Source: an uncultured Saprospiraceae bacterium
GTDB lineage: Bacteria > Bacteroidota > Bacteroidia > Chitinophagales > Saprospiraceae
Assembly (NCBI GenBank): GCA_937944245.1
Contig: CALDYY010000072.1
Location: forward strand, 1-64,000
DNA: 64,000 bases
Direction of reading: 5' to 3'
The notes below the pieces were generated by a model. It was not told the origin of the DNA. It ran no database searches and saw only the letters and a list, made by a program, of their open reading frames with translations. Both the position numbers and the translations under genes were made by a program. Below are positions 1 through 10,950 of the stretch, one piece after another; within the stretch, counting starts at the first letter, position 1, and each line of letters begins with the position of its first letter.

Positions 1-318
1 GTGAGGTTCATAAAATATCGGGTTTCAGTAGTTAAAAATTTAAATATGCTCTAAGTCTTCTACTCCAAAAAATCACTTTTTTTACTCATCATATTTTGAT
101 TCATACCAAGTGCTAAAGGCTTCTATTTTGATATTAAAGTAGGTTGTATGTATAAATTTTGAAATTTTACATCTAAAATATCAAAAAAATCAGATAAAAA
201 GTAATGAATGATACATATGAGTAAACGTATGTTACATATAGAAATAATGGATAATAATGCTTAGCTTACATTTACAACTGTAAAGAAAATCATTACTAAT
301 ATTTATTTACAGTAAGTT

Positions 319-2256
319 ATGAGCGATATTTTACAATTAGTTCTAATAGTAAAATACTCCTATAGACGTAGAAAATGTTTCTGTAAAGTTTTCATCGTTT
401 CATTCATTTTATGGTTACCGTCATTAGGCTGTATTGGTCAGAAGGTGCTAGACCTGAGAGAATACGATATTGAAAATATTAAAGACGCTACTCCTATCGT
501 AGTTAAAGCCTTGAAGAAGTGTAAGGAGGAAGGATTCAGTAAGTTGGTTTTTCCAAAAGGAACGTATCATTTCTACTCAACATTTGCTCAAGAAAGATTT
601 TGTGAAATCACAAACAACGACAATGGATTAAAAAGAACTGCATTTCCATTAATTGGATTTAACGACTTTATTATTGATGGCAACGAATCGGATTTTATTT
701 TTCATGGCAAGATGATACCATTTATAATAGAAGAATCTAGGAATGTTAAAATTACTAAGCTAAATATTGACTGGGAAGTGCCATTTACTTTAGAGGGATT
801 GGTTGTCGCCTTTGATGAAGTCAATCACACCTTTGACATTCAGGTAAAAACGCCTTATGTTGTGGAGTTTGGTCGCTTGTTCTTATCGTTAGAAAGAGAA
901 GATTCTCCATATGAAAGAAAGTATGGTCAGAGATTTGCCACTATGGAAAATTACAATATTGAGGTAGGGCAAAATATATTTTGGGATTCAAAGACAATGG
1001 CGCCTCTGTACAATACTAAGTTATATCAAATGCCGGAAAGTGGCATATATGCTAAAGAGTTAGAAAAAGGGCTGATAAGGATATCTACCAAAATCGAAAA
1101 ATTACCGCCTATTGGTTCAGTAATGGTTTCAAAGGGTAAATACTTACAGAATAGAACTAGTCCTGCGGTAAGGGTATTTAAGGCAAAAAATTTAGAATTT
1201 AAAGACATCAATGTTTACCATGCAGGAGCTATGGGATTGATAGCAGAGCGATCAGAAGACATCACATTGGACGGGTTTAATGTTGTGCTCAGAAAAGGAT
1301 CGGGTAGAATGGTGACAACGACGGCTGATGCAACACATTTTTGTAATGTGAAGGGAAATGTTACAATCAGAAATTGCACTTTCGAAAACATGCTTGATGA
1401 TGCAACGAATATACACGGTACTTATGTGAGGGTGAATAAAATAATAGATGACCATACTTTAGCTGTCGAAACTTATCATCCACATCAAAATGGATATTTA
1501 TTTGGTGAGGAGGGGGATACCATTAGGATAATTGATCAACATACTTTACAGCCTACTACCACTCTTTTGATAATAAAAAGAATAGAAAGGGTGAATGAAA
1601 AAATCTCTTATGTAACATTTGATAAACCTATATCCAATAAAGTTTCGCTCTATGACGGAGTTGAAAATGTATCATGGCATGCTTCCGCTGTAATAGAAAA
1701 TAATATAGTGAGAAACAATAGAGCAAGGAGTTTTTTAATATCTACTCCGAGAAAAGTAGTGATTAGAAATAATTATTTGTCCTCTCAAATGGCTAATTTC
1801 AGAATTACTGGCGACTTGGGGTTGTGGAATGAATCAGGACCGTGCGACGACTTAATAATTGAGAATAATCTTATTGAAAATTCGGGATATGGAGGCAATG
1901 GCATACAAGCTGTATTCTTGATAGACCCACAATATAATGACACCAGTAGGGTCGAAGGGTTTTACAGCCGCAATCTAACAATTAGAAATAACATAATAAA
2001 AACGTTTGATAATCCTATCTTACTTGCTATATCTGTTGATGGATTGGTTTTTGAGAATAATGAAATTATTCAAACAAATGCTTACAAACCCATTTTCCCG
2101 AATGCGAAGAATCTGAGAATTATAAACTGTAGTAATGTCAATATTAGTGGGAATATCTACAGAAGCATAAATGGTAAATCTAAGGGAACACTTACAGTAG
2201 ATAAAAAATCAAAAGATGTAAAAATTGGCAATAAAGATGATTTTGAATTAAAGTAA
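319..2256 (+). CDS. Right-handed beta-helix glycoside hydrolase, GH110-like (alpha-1,3-galactosidase family)
   Basis: Motifs matching GH110 as I remember the family: MGLIAERSEDITLDGF, ADATHF, MLDDATNIHGTY, RNNRARSFLISTP. Paralogue of 24747..26690. Confidence 0.82.
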   Translation: MSDILQLVLIVKYSYRRRKCFCKVFIVSFILWLPSLGCIGQKVLDLREYDIENIKDATPIVVKALKKCKEEGFSKLVFPKGTYHFYSTFAQERFCEITNNDNGLKRTAFPLIGFNDFIIDGNESDFIFHGKMIPFIIEESRNVKITKLNIDWEVPFTLEGLVVAFDEVNHTFDIQVKTPYVVEFGRLFLSLEREDSPYERKYGQRFATMENYNIEVGQNIFWDSKTMAPLYNTKLYQMPESGIYAKELEKGLIRISTKIEKLPPIGSVMVSKGKYLQNRTSPAVRVFKAKNLEFKDINVYHAGAMGLIAERSEDITLDGFNVVLRKGSGRMVTTTADATHFCNVKGNVTIRNCTFENMLDDATNIHGTYVRVNKIIDDHTLAVETYHPHQNGYLFGEEGDTIRIIDQHTLQPTTTLLIIKRIERVNEKISYVTFDKPISNKVSLYDGVENVSWHASAVIENNIVRNNRARSFLISTPRKVVIRNNYLSSQMANFRITGDLGLWNESGPCDDLIIENNLIENSGYGGNGIQAVFLIDPQYNDTSRVEGFYSRNLTIRNNIIKTFDNPILLAISVDGLVFENNEIIQTNAYKPIFPNAKNLRIINCSNVNISGNIYRSINGKSKGTLTVDKKSKDVKIGNKDDFELK

Positions 2257-2290
2257 AACATAATTTTTCAAAATATTAAAATAAAGGATA

Positions 2291-5200
2291 ATGAAAAGAA
2301 TATTACTAATCTATGTAATTGTTGCATTATGTGTACAATTTGCATATTCACAAAAAAATGTTTCCGGTATAGTGACGGATAATACGGGTAATACGCTACC
2401 CGGCGTAAATATTTTAATTAAAGGTACTGACACTGGAGGGATTACTAATTTTAATGGAGCTTATAGCCTTGATGTAAAAGAGGCAGAATGTGTCCTAATA
2501 TTTTCTTACACAGGTATGAAATCAAAAGAGATTTTTTATAATGGGCAAGAAAAAATTAATGTTATCTTAGAAGAAGAAGCCAATATTTTAAATCAAGTAG
2601 TAGTTATTGGCTACCAAGAGGTTAGAAAAAGAGATTTGACTGGATCTATCAGTTCTGTGGGTGATAGCTTAATTCAAGTGTCAAAAACGCCTAACTTGTT
2701 TGATGCCATTCAAGGACGCATTGCGGGGGTCAATATTGTGTCGTCTTCGGGAGAGCAAGGAGCTGCGGTGAATTATAATATTAGAGGTTCTAATTCTGTC
2801 TTTAGTGCAGGTTCGCCATTGTTTATCATTGATGGTGTACAAATTGATATCAATCAGAATGAAGTTGCGAGCGCTGGTGTAGGTTCGGTCGCTCCTATGG
2901 ACCCGCTTGCTACTATAAACCCTCTTGATATACAATCAATAGAAGTTTTAAAAGATGCTTCCGCCACTGCTATCTATGGTTCACGAGGGGCGAATGGTGT
3001 TATCATTATCACTACCAAAAGTGGAAAAGAGGGTCAACTAAGATTTGAATACATGGGGTCTCTTGGTTTTGCAAATGCGGTCAACAAAATAGAGTTAATC
3101 TCACCAGAGGAATATTTGACTTATAGAAACCTTCGAGATCCTGGAAATCCATTTACAAACTTAGCTGATGGTACGCCGAGAGACTTCTCTAACATATCTA
3201 GTGTAAACTGGCAAGATAAAGTGCTAAGAACGGCAAAGGTTCAAAATCATAATATTAACGCAAGTGGAGGCTCAAAAAATACAAATTTTTCGGCTAGCCT
3301 TGGATTGTTACAACAGGAAGGAATTATTATAGATAATAGTTATGATAAATATAACTTTAGGATAAATACATCGCATAGGCAATCTGAGAAGTTGAACTTT
3401 GGTTTCACACTCAATAGCTCCTTTACCGAATCGCGAGGAGTAGCCAACAGCGGTGGTGGAGGGGACGAATTTAATGGCGTAGTACAATTTTTAGTGCTTT
3501 CAAATCCTTGGGAACTTACCGATTTAACGCAACAAGAAGAAACCAGTCAAGATTTTCTTTCGCCATTGTCATTAATCTATGAAGGTGAGAAAAAGCTAAG
3601 GTTGAATAGAACTATTGGTTCTTTCTTTGGGGAATATGACATAACCAAACATCTAAAATTTCGGTCTCAAGTCGGCGCTAATTTCAGTAATTCTAAATTA
3701 CAAGAATTTCATTCATCAAATAGTTTATTTGGTTGGCGATGGAACGGAAGAGCCTTGCTAAGACAAACTGAAAGTTACAGCTATAATTATACAAGTACCT
3801 TACGTTATACCAAAACCTTTAATAGAAAGCATTGGGTGAATGTCTTAGGTGGCTTTGAATTATCAAGCTATAATAATGAAACTTTCTTTAATGATATTAT
3901 AGATTTTGACAATCAGGGGGTGGGTTATAATGACATAAGTGTAGGTCAAGTATTTAAAAGTTATGGCTCCGATCGAATTTTTTCTAACAGAATATCTGCA
4001 TTTTCACGCCTGAACTATACCCTAAAAGGAAAATATCTTTTTACACTTAATCTAAGGGCTGATGGTTCGGATAGACTCGGCAGGGACAATAGGTGGGGCT
4101 ATTTTCCGGGAGGCGCTTTCGCGTGGAGAGCTAGCAAAGAAAATTTTTTGAAAAATATTTCACAAATCAATGAATTAAAGTTTAGAGTTAGTTACGGACA
4201 AACAGGTAATGAAAGGATACCTCCTTTTAGCTATGCAGCAAGATTAAATAATGCTTTTTATGCAGATAATGACAACCTCATATTAGGGCTAGCTCCAAGC
4301 ACTTTAGAAAATCAGAGTCTTAAATGGGAAACAACAAGCCAATTCGATATTGGATTTGATTTAAACTTATTTAACAACAGAATGAATATTGTATTTGATT
4401 ATTACAATAAATTAACATTTGATATGTTAGTTAATGCTCCAATTCCGGCACAAACGGGCTTTAGTGCACAATGGCAAAACTTAGGTAAACTACAAAATAA
4501 AGGTGTGGAATTAACCATAAGTACCGTAAATGTGCAAACACCTAAATTAAGATGGTCAACAGATTTCAATATCTCACATAACGCAAACAAGATAAAGGAT
4601 TTAGGAAACGTACAATTTATCCCTACAATAATACCTGGAGGATGGATTACCAATCCTGGAAGAGTAGTAGTAGGACAACCTATCGGTACAATGTATGGAT
4701 ATGTATTCGATGGCATTCATCAAATTGACAATAAAGAAGGTGCTGTGCCAGGTACAATTAGATACAAGGATTTAAATAACGATGGCAAGATTGATGATAA
4801 AAATGATAGAACCATCATAGGGAACTCTAACCCTTTACATACAGGCGGTATAAACAATAGCTTCTCTCATAAAAATATTACTCTTTCTATGTTTTGGCAA
4901 TGGAGCTATGGCAATGATGTCTTTAATGCAGCTTTATTAAGAGTAAATGGATTCCAACCATTTATGAATATTACTAAAAACTATTATGAAAATGCCTGGA
5001 CAAAAGATAATCCATCAAATACAGCACCAGCTTTTGGTAAGGTCGCACCAGTGCCTTCGAGTTATTTTGTAGAAGATGCATCCTTTTTAAGGCTAAAGAC
5101 TGCAAATTTATCTTATGATTTTCCTGGAAAAATCTTTAAAGGGTATCAAGTCAGTTCTCTGAGTTTGTTTTTGTCTGCTAACAATTTATTGACTTTTACT

Positions 5201-5317
5201 AAATACTCAGGCTTTGACCCAGAAGTGAGCTCAAATAATGTTTTATTAAGAGGCTTTGAAAGGTTTTCCTATCCTAGAAGTAGAACTATAATTTTTGGTT
5301 TAAATTTAAAATTCTAA
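2291..5317 (+). CDS. SusC/RagA-family TonB-linked outer membrane protein
   Basis: Signal peptide, N-terminal carboxypeptidase-like domain (GIVTDNTGNTLPGVNILIKGT), plug motif IEVLKDASATAIYGSRGANGVIIITTK, followed by SusD. Confidence 0.97.
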   Translation: MKRILLIYVIVALCVQFAYSQKNVSGIVTDNTGNTLPGVNILIKGTDTGGITNFNGAYSLDVKEAECVLIFSYTGMKSKEIFYNGQEKINVILEEEANILNQVVVIGYQEVRKRDLTGSISSVGDSLIQVSKTPNLFDAIQGRIAGVNIVSSSGEQGAAVNYNIRGSNSVFSAGSPLFIIDGVQIDINQNEVASAGVGSVAPMDPLATINPLDIQSIEVLKDASATAIYGSRGANGVIIITTKSGKEGQLRFEYMGSLGFANAVNKIELISPEEYLTYRNLRDPGNPFTNLADGTPRDFSNISSVNWQDKVLRTAKVQNHNINASGGSKNTNFSASLGLLQQEGIIIDNSYDKYNFRINTSHRQSEKLNFGFTLNSSFTESRGVANSGGGGDEFNGVVQFLVLSNPWELTDLTQQEETSQDFLSPLSLIYEGEKKLRLNRTIGSFFGEYDITKHLKFRSQVGANFSNSKLQEFHSSNSLFGWRWNGRALLRQTESYSYNYTSTLRYTKTFNRKHWVNVLGGFELSSYNNETFFNDIIDFDNQGVGYNDISVGQVFKSYGSDRIFSNRISAFSRLNYTLKGKYLFTLNLRADGSDRLGRDNRWGYFPGGAFAWRASKENFLKNISQINELKFRVSYGQTGNERIPPFSYAARLNNAFYADNDNLILGLAPSTLENQSLKWETTSQFDIGFDLNLFNNRMNIVFDYYNKLTFDMLVNAPIPAQTGFSAQWQNLGKLQNKGVELTISTVNVQTPKLRWSTDFNISHNANKIKDLGNVQFIPTIIPGGWITNPGRVVVGQPIGTMYGYVFDGIHQIDNKEGAVPGTIRYKDLNNDGKIDDKNDRTIIGNSNPLHTGGINNSFSHKNITLSMFWQWSYGNDVFNAALLRVNGFQPFMNITKNYYENAWTKDNPSNTAPAFGKVAPVPSSYFVEDASFLRLKTANLSYDFPGKIFKGYQVSSLSLFLSANNLLTFTKYSGFDPEVSSNNVLLRGFERFSYPRSRTIIFGLNLKF

Positions 5318-5321
5318 TAAA

Positions 5322-6950
5322 ATGAAAAAAATAAAAATTTCTTTTCTAGCTATAATTTCTTTTATGGCATTCTCATGCCAAGATTTTATTGACACTGAGC
5401 CGTTTTCTTTTGTTAGTGTTGATAACTTTTACAAAACTCCTAGCGAAGTCGAACTTGCACTAACTGGTGTTTATAATGTATTGAGTGCTAATGAAGTAGG
5501 TCAAGGATTCGGCAATAATTCAACTTTTTCGAGAAATCTAATGCTTATGCTTAACGGTGCCACTGATGAGGTACTTGGTAGAGATAACAGTTTAAACCCA
5601 GATTATGTAGTATGGGGCAACGCAACGTTTACTGCGCAAAGCAACTTTTTAAATGAGGCTTGGATATTTTTGTATTCAGGAATTGCTCGAGCTAATTATC
5701 TCATAGAGCGAATTGAGCCTGTAGAAGGATTCCAAGGGGATAGAAAAAAAGAAATCATCGCAGAAGCTCGATTCTTGAGAGGGTTTTATCATATGATGCT
5801 TTCCATGATGCATGGTGGTATTCCTTTGGTTACCTCTACAAATGAAAATCCAAAAAAACCGCGCAATTCCATTCAAGAAGTATATAAGCAAATAATCGAA
5901 GATTATGAATTTGCTTACAACAACTTGAAAAATAGAGCTGCAATGCCTAGCCGAGTGAATAAGTGGACTGCTGCTGGCTTCTTAGCTAAGGCGCATACTT
6001 ATTTAGCGAGCAACAAAGTGTCAAAATCTAATAGCTTCATTACTATTAATAGTTTTGATTGGGTTGATAGTGATTTGCACTACTCAAAAGCATTAAGTTA
6101 TACCGAAGATATTATTGCGAATAGTGGTTATCAGCTAATACCTAATTATGACTACTTATTTAGAGAATCTACGAAGAAACAACAATACCAAGAAACGTTA
6201 TTATCTGCTGAGGCTAGTTCTAATTCTACTGTTAAAGCAATAAACCTCCTTTCTTACACATTTACGCCACTAGGAAATGTAAATGTCACAGGTGGTGGTT
6301 ACGGTTGGTTTCGACCAACTCATGAGTTATACGCATTATACAATAGCGGTGATTTTAGGCGTAATCATAACTTAACAGGAAATATTAACAATACCAATAA
6401 TGTGGAAATAATCGAAGGTGTACGGTACTATGCACCTAGACCAATACCGAATACCAACGTAGCTTTTTATTGTACTGGCAAATATAGAACGATTGATCCA
6501 GCAGCCAAAACAATTCCTAATTGGGCTTCAAATATCAATTTACCTATCTTGAGATATGCAGACATATTATTATTACACGCTGAGGCTCTTTATTTTAAAG
6601 GTAATGAAGCAGAGGCAAGAGATGTACTTTCAGAGATTAGAAAGCGTGTTGTACTTAATAGTTCTTCACTGGAACAACTCAATGATGCCTACAGAAGGGA
6701 TAATTTCTTAGATGAATTACTTGAAGAGCGTTCTCGAGAATTATGTTTTGAGAGTTGGAGAAGAATAGATTTGGCTAGATTTAACAGATTTAATCAAACA
6801 ATTGAGAATATGTCAACGACAGAAGGTTTTTATAATAAAGCTATCGTTCCAACGATTAAAAGTAACTGGATGCCTGAACGTGTTTGGTTACCAATACCAA
6901 TTATTCAGATTGACTTAAACCCTAATTTAGTTCAAAATCAAGGATATTAA
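5322..6950 (+). CDS. SusD/RagB-family nutrient-binding lipoprotein
   Basis: Lipobox (FSC), N-terminal SusD pattern, LRYADILLLHAEAL motif; directly follows SusC. Confidence 0.96.
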   Translation: MKKIKISFLAIISFMAFSCQDFIDTEPFSFVSVDNFYKTPSEVELALTGVYNVLSANEVGQGFGNNSTFSRNLMLMLNGATDEVLGRDNSLNPDYVVWGNATFTAQSNFLNEAWIFLYSGIARANYLIERIEPVEGFQGDRKKEIIAEARFLRGFYHMMLSMMHGGIPLVTSTNENPKKPRNSIQEVYKQIIEDYEFAYNNLKNRAAMPSRVNKWTAAGFLAKAHTYLASNKVSKSNSFITINSFDWVDSDLHYSKALSYTEDIIANSGYQLIPNYDYLFRESTKKQQYQETLLSAEASSNSTVKAINLLSYTFTPLGNVNVTGGGYGWFRPTHELYALYNSGDFRRNHNLTGNINNTNNVEIIEGVRYYAPRPIPNTNVAFYCTGKYRTIDPAAKTIPNWASNINLPILRYADILLLHAEALYFKGNEAEARDVLSEIRKRVVLNSSSLEQLNDAYRRDNFLDELLEERSRELCFESWRRIDLARFNRFNQTIENMSTTEGFYNKAIVPTIKSNWMPERVWLPIPIIQIDLNPNLVQNQGY

Positions 6951-6981
6951 TTAAACTAAAATAATTTAAAACACTAACGTT

Positions 6982-8265
6982 ATGAAAATAAATTATCTTA
7001 TACTGCTTTTTTTACTATTTAAAGTAGGTCTGTTTGCACAAAACAACGATTTTACTAATGCTAAAGAGAACAAGCTCTGGTCTGATGCTGAAAATTGGTC
7101 GCTTAAAGTTGTACCTGATACACTGAATACAGCGGCTGTTCGACTACCACTTTTGGTTGAGTCAATGGTGGACTTGGATGTTAGTGTCAAGAAAATTCAG
7201 AATCTCTTTGGAACTGCTGGAAGAGTATCTGTTGCTGGTGATAAAACCTTGACCATTAATCCAAAAGCAGCTAATGCCATAGGAATAGAAAATGTATCAA
7301 ACAATAACACCAAATTATCATTTAAGGGCAAAGTTACCATCAGCAATTCGGCTGGGTTTACACGTTTGAAACATACAAATGGAACAGCAAACATTATTGA
7401 ATTTGAAGATGGTTCATTGCTAACACTCAAAACGCCTTTAGAAGTATTTTCTGGTTCAAGTAATGACTTTAAATTTAATGGCAAAATTGTAGGTAGTGCT
7501 AACTTGAGATTAGCTGCCAATACCGAATCTACATTTGGTAAGACCTCATCCAACGATGGCTATTTGGGAGAGATTGTTTTCTTGCTTAATTCTAAATTGA
7601 TTGTCAATACAGCAGATGACAGTATCTTTTACAATGGACCTAAATTACAAGTCAACGGTAATAATGCATCCATTGTACTAAATGGGGCTAACGTTTTTGC
7701 TTCAAGTATCATAGTTGGAGGTGCTAATACATTTACGGTTAATGCTAACAAGAACCAAAGTAATATGCGTAACATAGGATTTTCTGCTAATGGAATCCTC
7801 AACCTTGTGGTTGCTGATAGCGTAACCAACCTTTCATTTAAGGATAATTCGGAATTAGATTGGAATGCAGGCACTCTTAAAATAACAGGATTTAAAGATG
7901 GTGTTATTCGTTTTGGGACAGATAACAAAGCACTAACGGAAACACAATTATCTAAGATTATGGCGGACAATGATGTTAAGAATCTAGCACTGGATAGTAA
8001 CGGGTATTTGGTGGATAAAAGCACTTTATCAAATATTACTTTTGAGAGTAAAGTTGCAATGCCAATTATTCAGTCAACTCTAACATCCAACACACTTAAT
8101 TTTAATACACCACAAGATAATGTTAGAATAGTGGATTTGAACGGTAGAGTCGTTTTCAATAAAAGAGCACAACATCTTTCAGAGGTAGATATTAATTTTT
8201 TATTGCCAGGTCTGTACTTCGCTATTTTTGACAACAACAAAGTAGAACGATTTATTAAAAATTAA
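6982..8265 (+). CDS. Secreted protein with T9SS type A C-terminal sorting domain; probable beta-solenoid, function unknown
   Basis: Signal peptide; C-terminus VRIVDLNGRVVFNKRA...LLPGLYFAIF..KVERFIKN is a T9SS tail; repetitive strand-like body. Confidence 0.8.
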   Translation: MKINYLILLFLLFKVGLFAQNNDFTNAKENKLWSDAENWSLKVVPDTLNTAAVRLPLLVESMVDLDVSVKKIQNLFGTAGRVSVAGDKTLTINPKAANAIGIENVSNNNTKLSFKGKVTISNSAGFTRLKHTNGTANIIEFEDGSLLTLKTPLEVFSGSSNDFKFNGKIVGSANLRLAANTESTFGKTSSNDGYLGEIVFLLNSKLIVNTADDSIFYNGPKLQVNGNNASIVLNGANVFASSIIVGGANTFTVNANKNQSNMRNIGFSANGILNLVVADSVTNLSFKDNSELDWNAGTLKITGFKDGVIRFGTDNKALTETQLSKIMADNDVKNLALDSNGYLVDKSTLSNITFESKVAMPIIQSTLTSNTLNFNTPQDNVRIVDLNGRVVFNKRAQHLSEVDINFLLPGLYFAIFDNNKVERFIKN

Positions 8266-8271
8266 AATCTT

Positions 8272-10947
8272 ATGCGGCAATTCATTTGCGTTATCTTATT
8301 ACTTTCAGCGTGGCATTCTTACAGTCAATTAGGAAAGGTGCCATCCTTTTTCAATATTCAACGAGATACACCGTTAGTAGAATTAACTACAACAATTACA
8401 GTATCCGTTGCAGATTATGATGCAAGGGTAGATGATGGAGTAGATGATATTGCCGCTATAAAAAAAGCTATTGATGCTGCTGCAATATTAGCCTCTTTAC
8501 AGAATCCTGTGCGATTACTTTTTGAAAAGGGTACATATGACCTGATGCCTGATTTGAGCAGCTCCCATGCTATTGAAATGAAAGATGTTAATGGTTTAGT
8601 ATGGGACGGACAGGATGCAGTATTTTTGTTGCACAATCCGAGTGTTGGTTTTTTGAGCCTTTTGAGATGTAAAAATACGATTATCCGAGATTTTTCGGTA
8701 GATTATGCTAGTTTACCTTTTACACAAGGCAAGATAACTAAAGTAGAGGCTGCAAGTGGTTATTTTGAATTTAAAGTGGATGACGGTTTTCCATTGCCCA
8801 CCGAAAGTGTTTTTGCGGACGCGCCTGAGCGATGGGGAATGATAAAAAACGCTAATGGTTCTCTCAAAAAAGGAACACCCAATCTCATTGCTCATAAAAG
8901 ATTTTTTGAATTGGTCGCTCCAAGAACATATAAGTATGCCAATCAATTAGGAAACTTAAATAATGTCGCTGTTGGTGACTACTTCGTTCACATAGCAAGA
9001 AATAATGGAAGAACTATCATTAGGAATAATAGTGGTAAAAATTTAACATATTTCAATATCACTGTACATGCGAGTCCCGCAGGAGGATTTAACGCCTTCA
9101 ATAGCGAAGAATGGAATATCATCAATTCAAAAATCAAACTTAAAGAAGGTAGAGTGCATACTTTAAATGCTGACTGTATTCATGTGAATGGAGGATACAT
9201 AGCACCTTGGGTAGAAAATTGCCTTTTTGAGGGAAATGCTGATGATTGTGTAAATCTGAAATATACAAAAAGAGTGATTAAAGCAGTTCATAGCTCAACA
9301 CAACTTACAGTAGAAGGTAACGTTTTTTTACAGGAAAATATAGAATTTTACAATCCTAGAGATGGATTGATTTTAGGAAATGCAGAGGTAACTAAAGTTG
9401 AAAATCTTGGAAGTAATTTATACAAAATCACGCTATCTAACCCTATAAATATTACAACTATTAGAGACCCAGACCATCAATCTACTGATAAAGCCTATGT
9501 AGAAAGCCGTTCTAATCAATCTTTTATTTTTAGAAATAATATAGTTCGCAATACAAGAAGATATGGGTTATTGATTCAAAGTAAATATGCACTAATAGAG
9601 AATAATCTTTTTGAAAATTTGAGTAGTGCTGCAATATCAATACAAAATGGAGTGGATTGGGGGGAAGGATACCGAGCGACTGATATTGTGATTGATAAGA
9701 ATACCATGATAAATTGTGGTTTTGATACTTCATATAAAAAAGAAGAAAACTCCGCTGCTATAAAAGTAGATTTTATGAAACTTGGACGGCCTTGTAATAC
9801 ATCCACTAGATGGTGCGGTGATGTAACTTCAGACGCGCAAGGGCACAGTAACATTATAATAACTGACAATAAAATTATTTATAATAAAAAAGGAGTTTAT
9901 TTAAAAAATATAAATGGTTTAAAACTTCATAATAATTTTATATGCCACTCAGGACAAGATATTAATCTTGGTAGTAATGACAGATCCATTCCTCAGACTA
10001 TTCTGAATAGTAGCAATGTATCAATTATAGATTTTAATTATACATTGCCCAACGCAGATTTACATTTCGTTTTAGACGAGATAAGTTCTGATGAGACAGT
10101 AATCAACAGAGGTGCTAACAGCAATATAAATTTAAAAATTAATACTCAAAGCAATGAATTCATTATTCAGGGGCATATTGATAGAGAGGTTGGTTATTGT
10201 ATGGCAGTAAAGACCGAAGGAAATGGAAATCTAACTTTAGTGGATAGCACTACCGGACAGGCATTTGTAGGAGCTACATCAAATGCGGCAAGGTCTTATG
10301 CCTTTTGGTTAAAACCCGAAAAAAAAGTTTTTCAGACATTACTATTTAGTGGAGGTCCTTCTGAAGGAGAGGTATTTTCTATACAGATGCAGTCAAATAT
10401 GGTAGTAAGGGTAACTGATAACAATAATAATTTTGTATTGATGGCAGATATGCCTTTGGATATAAATGCTTGGAATCATATTGTTGTTAGTGTACCAGAA
10501 GGAGGTAATATACAGGATATTTCTCTGTATAAAAATGGCATTCCTTCTTCTGAAACATACATTGGATTTAATGATAAAATCAATACCACTGCACGCCCCA
10601 TACTCTTTTTTCCCAGATTTGAAGGAAAGATAAGTGATATTAGGTATTTTGAATATAGCCTGTGCAATGGTGAGGTGAATGAAATATTTAAAGATAGATA
10701 TATCTCTGAGATGACAAGTTTACCTACTACAAAAAAACATACCATTGGAGTGTATCCAACGATTGCTACTAATAGTATTTTCTTTAGTGATCCGATTACT
10801 TCGGTTGAAGTTTTTGATTTACAGGGTAAATCGGTATTGAAAAAGGAGGGTTTAGCTCTTGAATTTACAGATATTACTACTATTGATGCTGGTTTTTATA
10901 TTGTAAAAATTAATAAATCACAAATTGTGAAAATAATAAAAAAATAA
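8272..10947 (+). CDS. Right-handed beta-helix protein with LamG-like domain and T9SS tail; distant GH110-like
   Basis: Beta-helix repeats; NADCIHVNGG...FEGNADDCVNLK motif; LamG-like segment (SYAFWLKP...WNHIVVSV...LYKNG); T9SS tail VEVFDLQGKSVLKKE...GFYIVKI. Confidence 0.8.
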   Translation: MRQFICVILLLSAWHSYSQLGKVPSFFNIQRDTPLVELTTTITVSVADYDARVDDGVDDIAAIKKAIDAAAILASLQNPVRLLFEKGTYDLMPDLSSSHAIEMKDVNGLVWDGQDAVFLLHNPSVGFLSLLRCKNTIIRDFSVDYASLPFTQGKITKVEAASGYFEFKVDDGFPLPTESVFADAPERWGMIKNANGSLKKGTPNLIAHKRFFELVAPRTYKYANQLGNLNNVAVGDYFVHIARNNGRTIIRNNSGKNLTYFNITVHASPAGGFNAFNSEEWNIINSKIKLKEGRVHTLNADCIHVNGGYIAPWVENCLFEGNADDCVNLKYTKRVIKAVHSSTQLTVEGNVFLQENIEFYNPRDGLILGNAEVTKVENLGSNLYKITLSNPINITTIRDPDHQSTDKAYVESRSNQSFIFRNNIVRNTRRYGLLIQSKYALIENNLFENLSSAAISIQNGVDWGEGYRATDIVIDKNTMINCGFDTSYKKEENSAAIKVDFMKLGRPCNTSTRWCGDVTSDAQGHSNIIITDNKIIYNKKGVYLKNINGLKLHNNFICHSGQDINLGSNDRSIPQTILNSSNVSIIDFNYTLPNADLHFVLDEISSDETVINRGANSNINLKINTQSNEFIIQGHIDREVGYCMAVKTEGNGNLTLVDSTTGQAFVGATSNAARSYAFWLKPEKKVFQTLLFSGGPSEGEVFSIQMQSNMVVRVTDNNNNFVLMADMPLDINAWNHIVVSVPEGGNIQDISLYKNGIPSSETYIGFNDKINTTARPILFFPRFEGKISDIRYFEYSLCNGEVNEIFKDRYISEMTSLPTTKKHTIGVYPTIATNSIFFSDPITSVEVFDLQGKSVLKKEGLALEFTDITTIDAGFYIVKINKSQIVKIIKK

Positions 10948-10950
10948 ATC

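Noticed and set aside
1252-1455. Antisense ORF whose peptide resembles the antisense ORF 25515..25751
   Set aside because: The similarity is a by-product of strong conservation of the two GH110-like proteins on the coding strands.
6993-8024. Three consecutive minus-strand ORFs opposite the T9SS-tailed protein
   Set aside because: The plus-strand ORF has a signal peptide and a T9SS tail; the antisense ORFs show no domain or start context.
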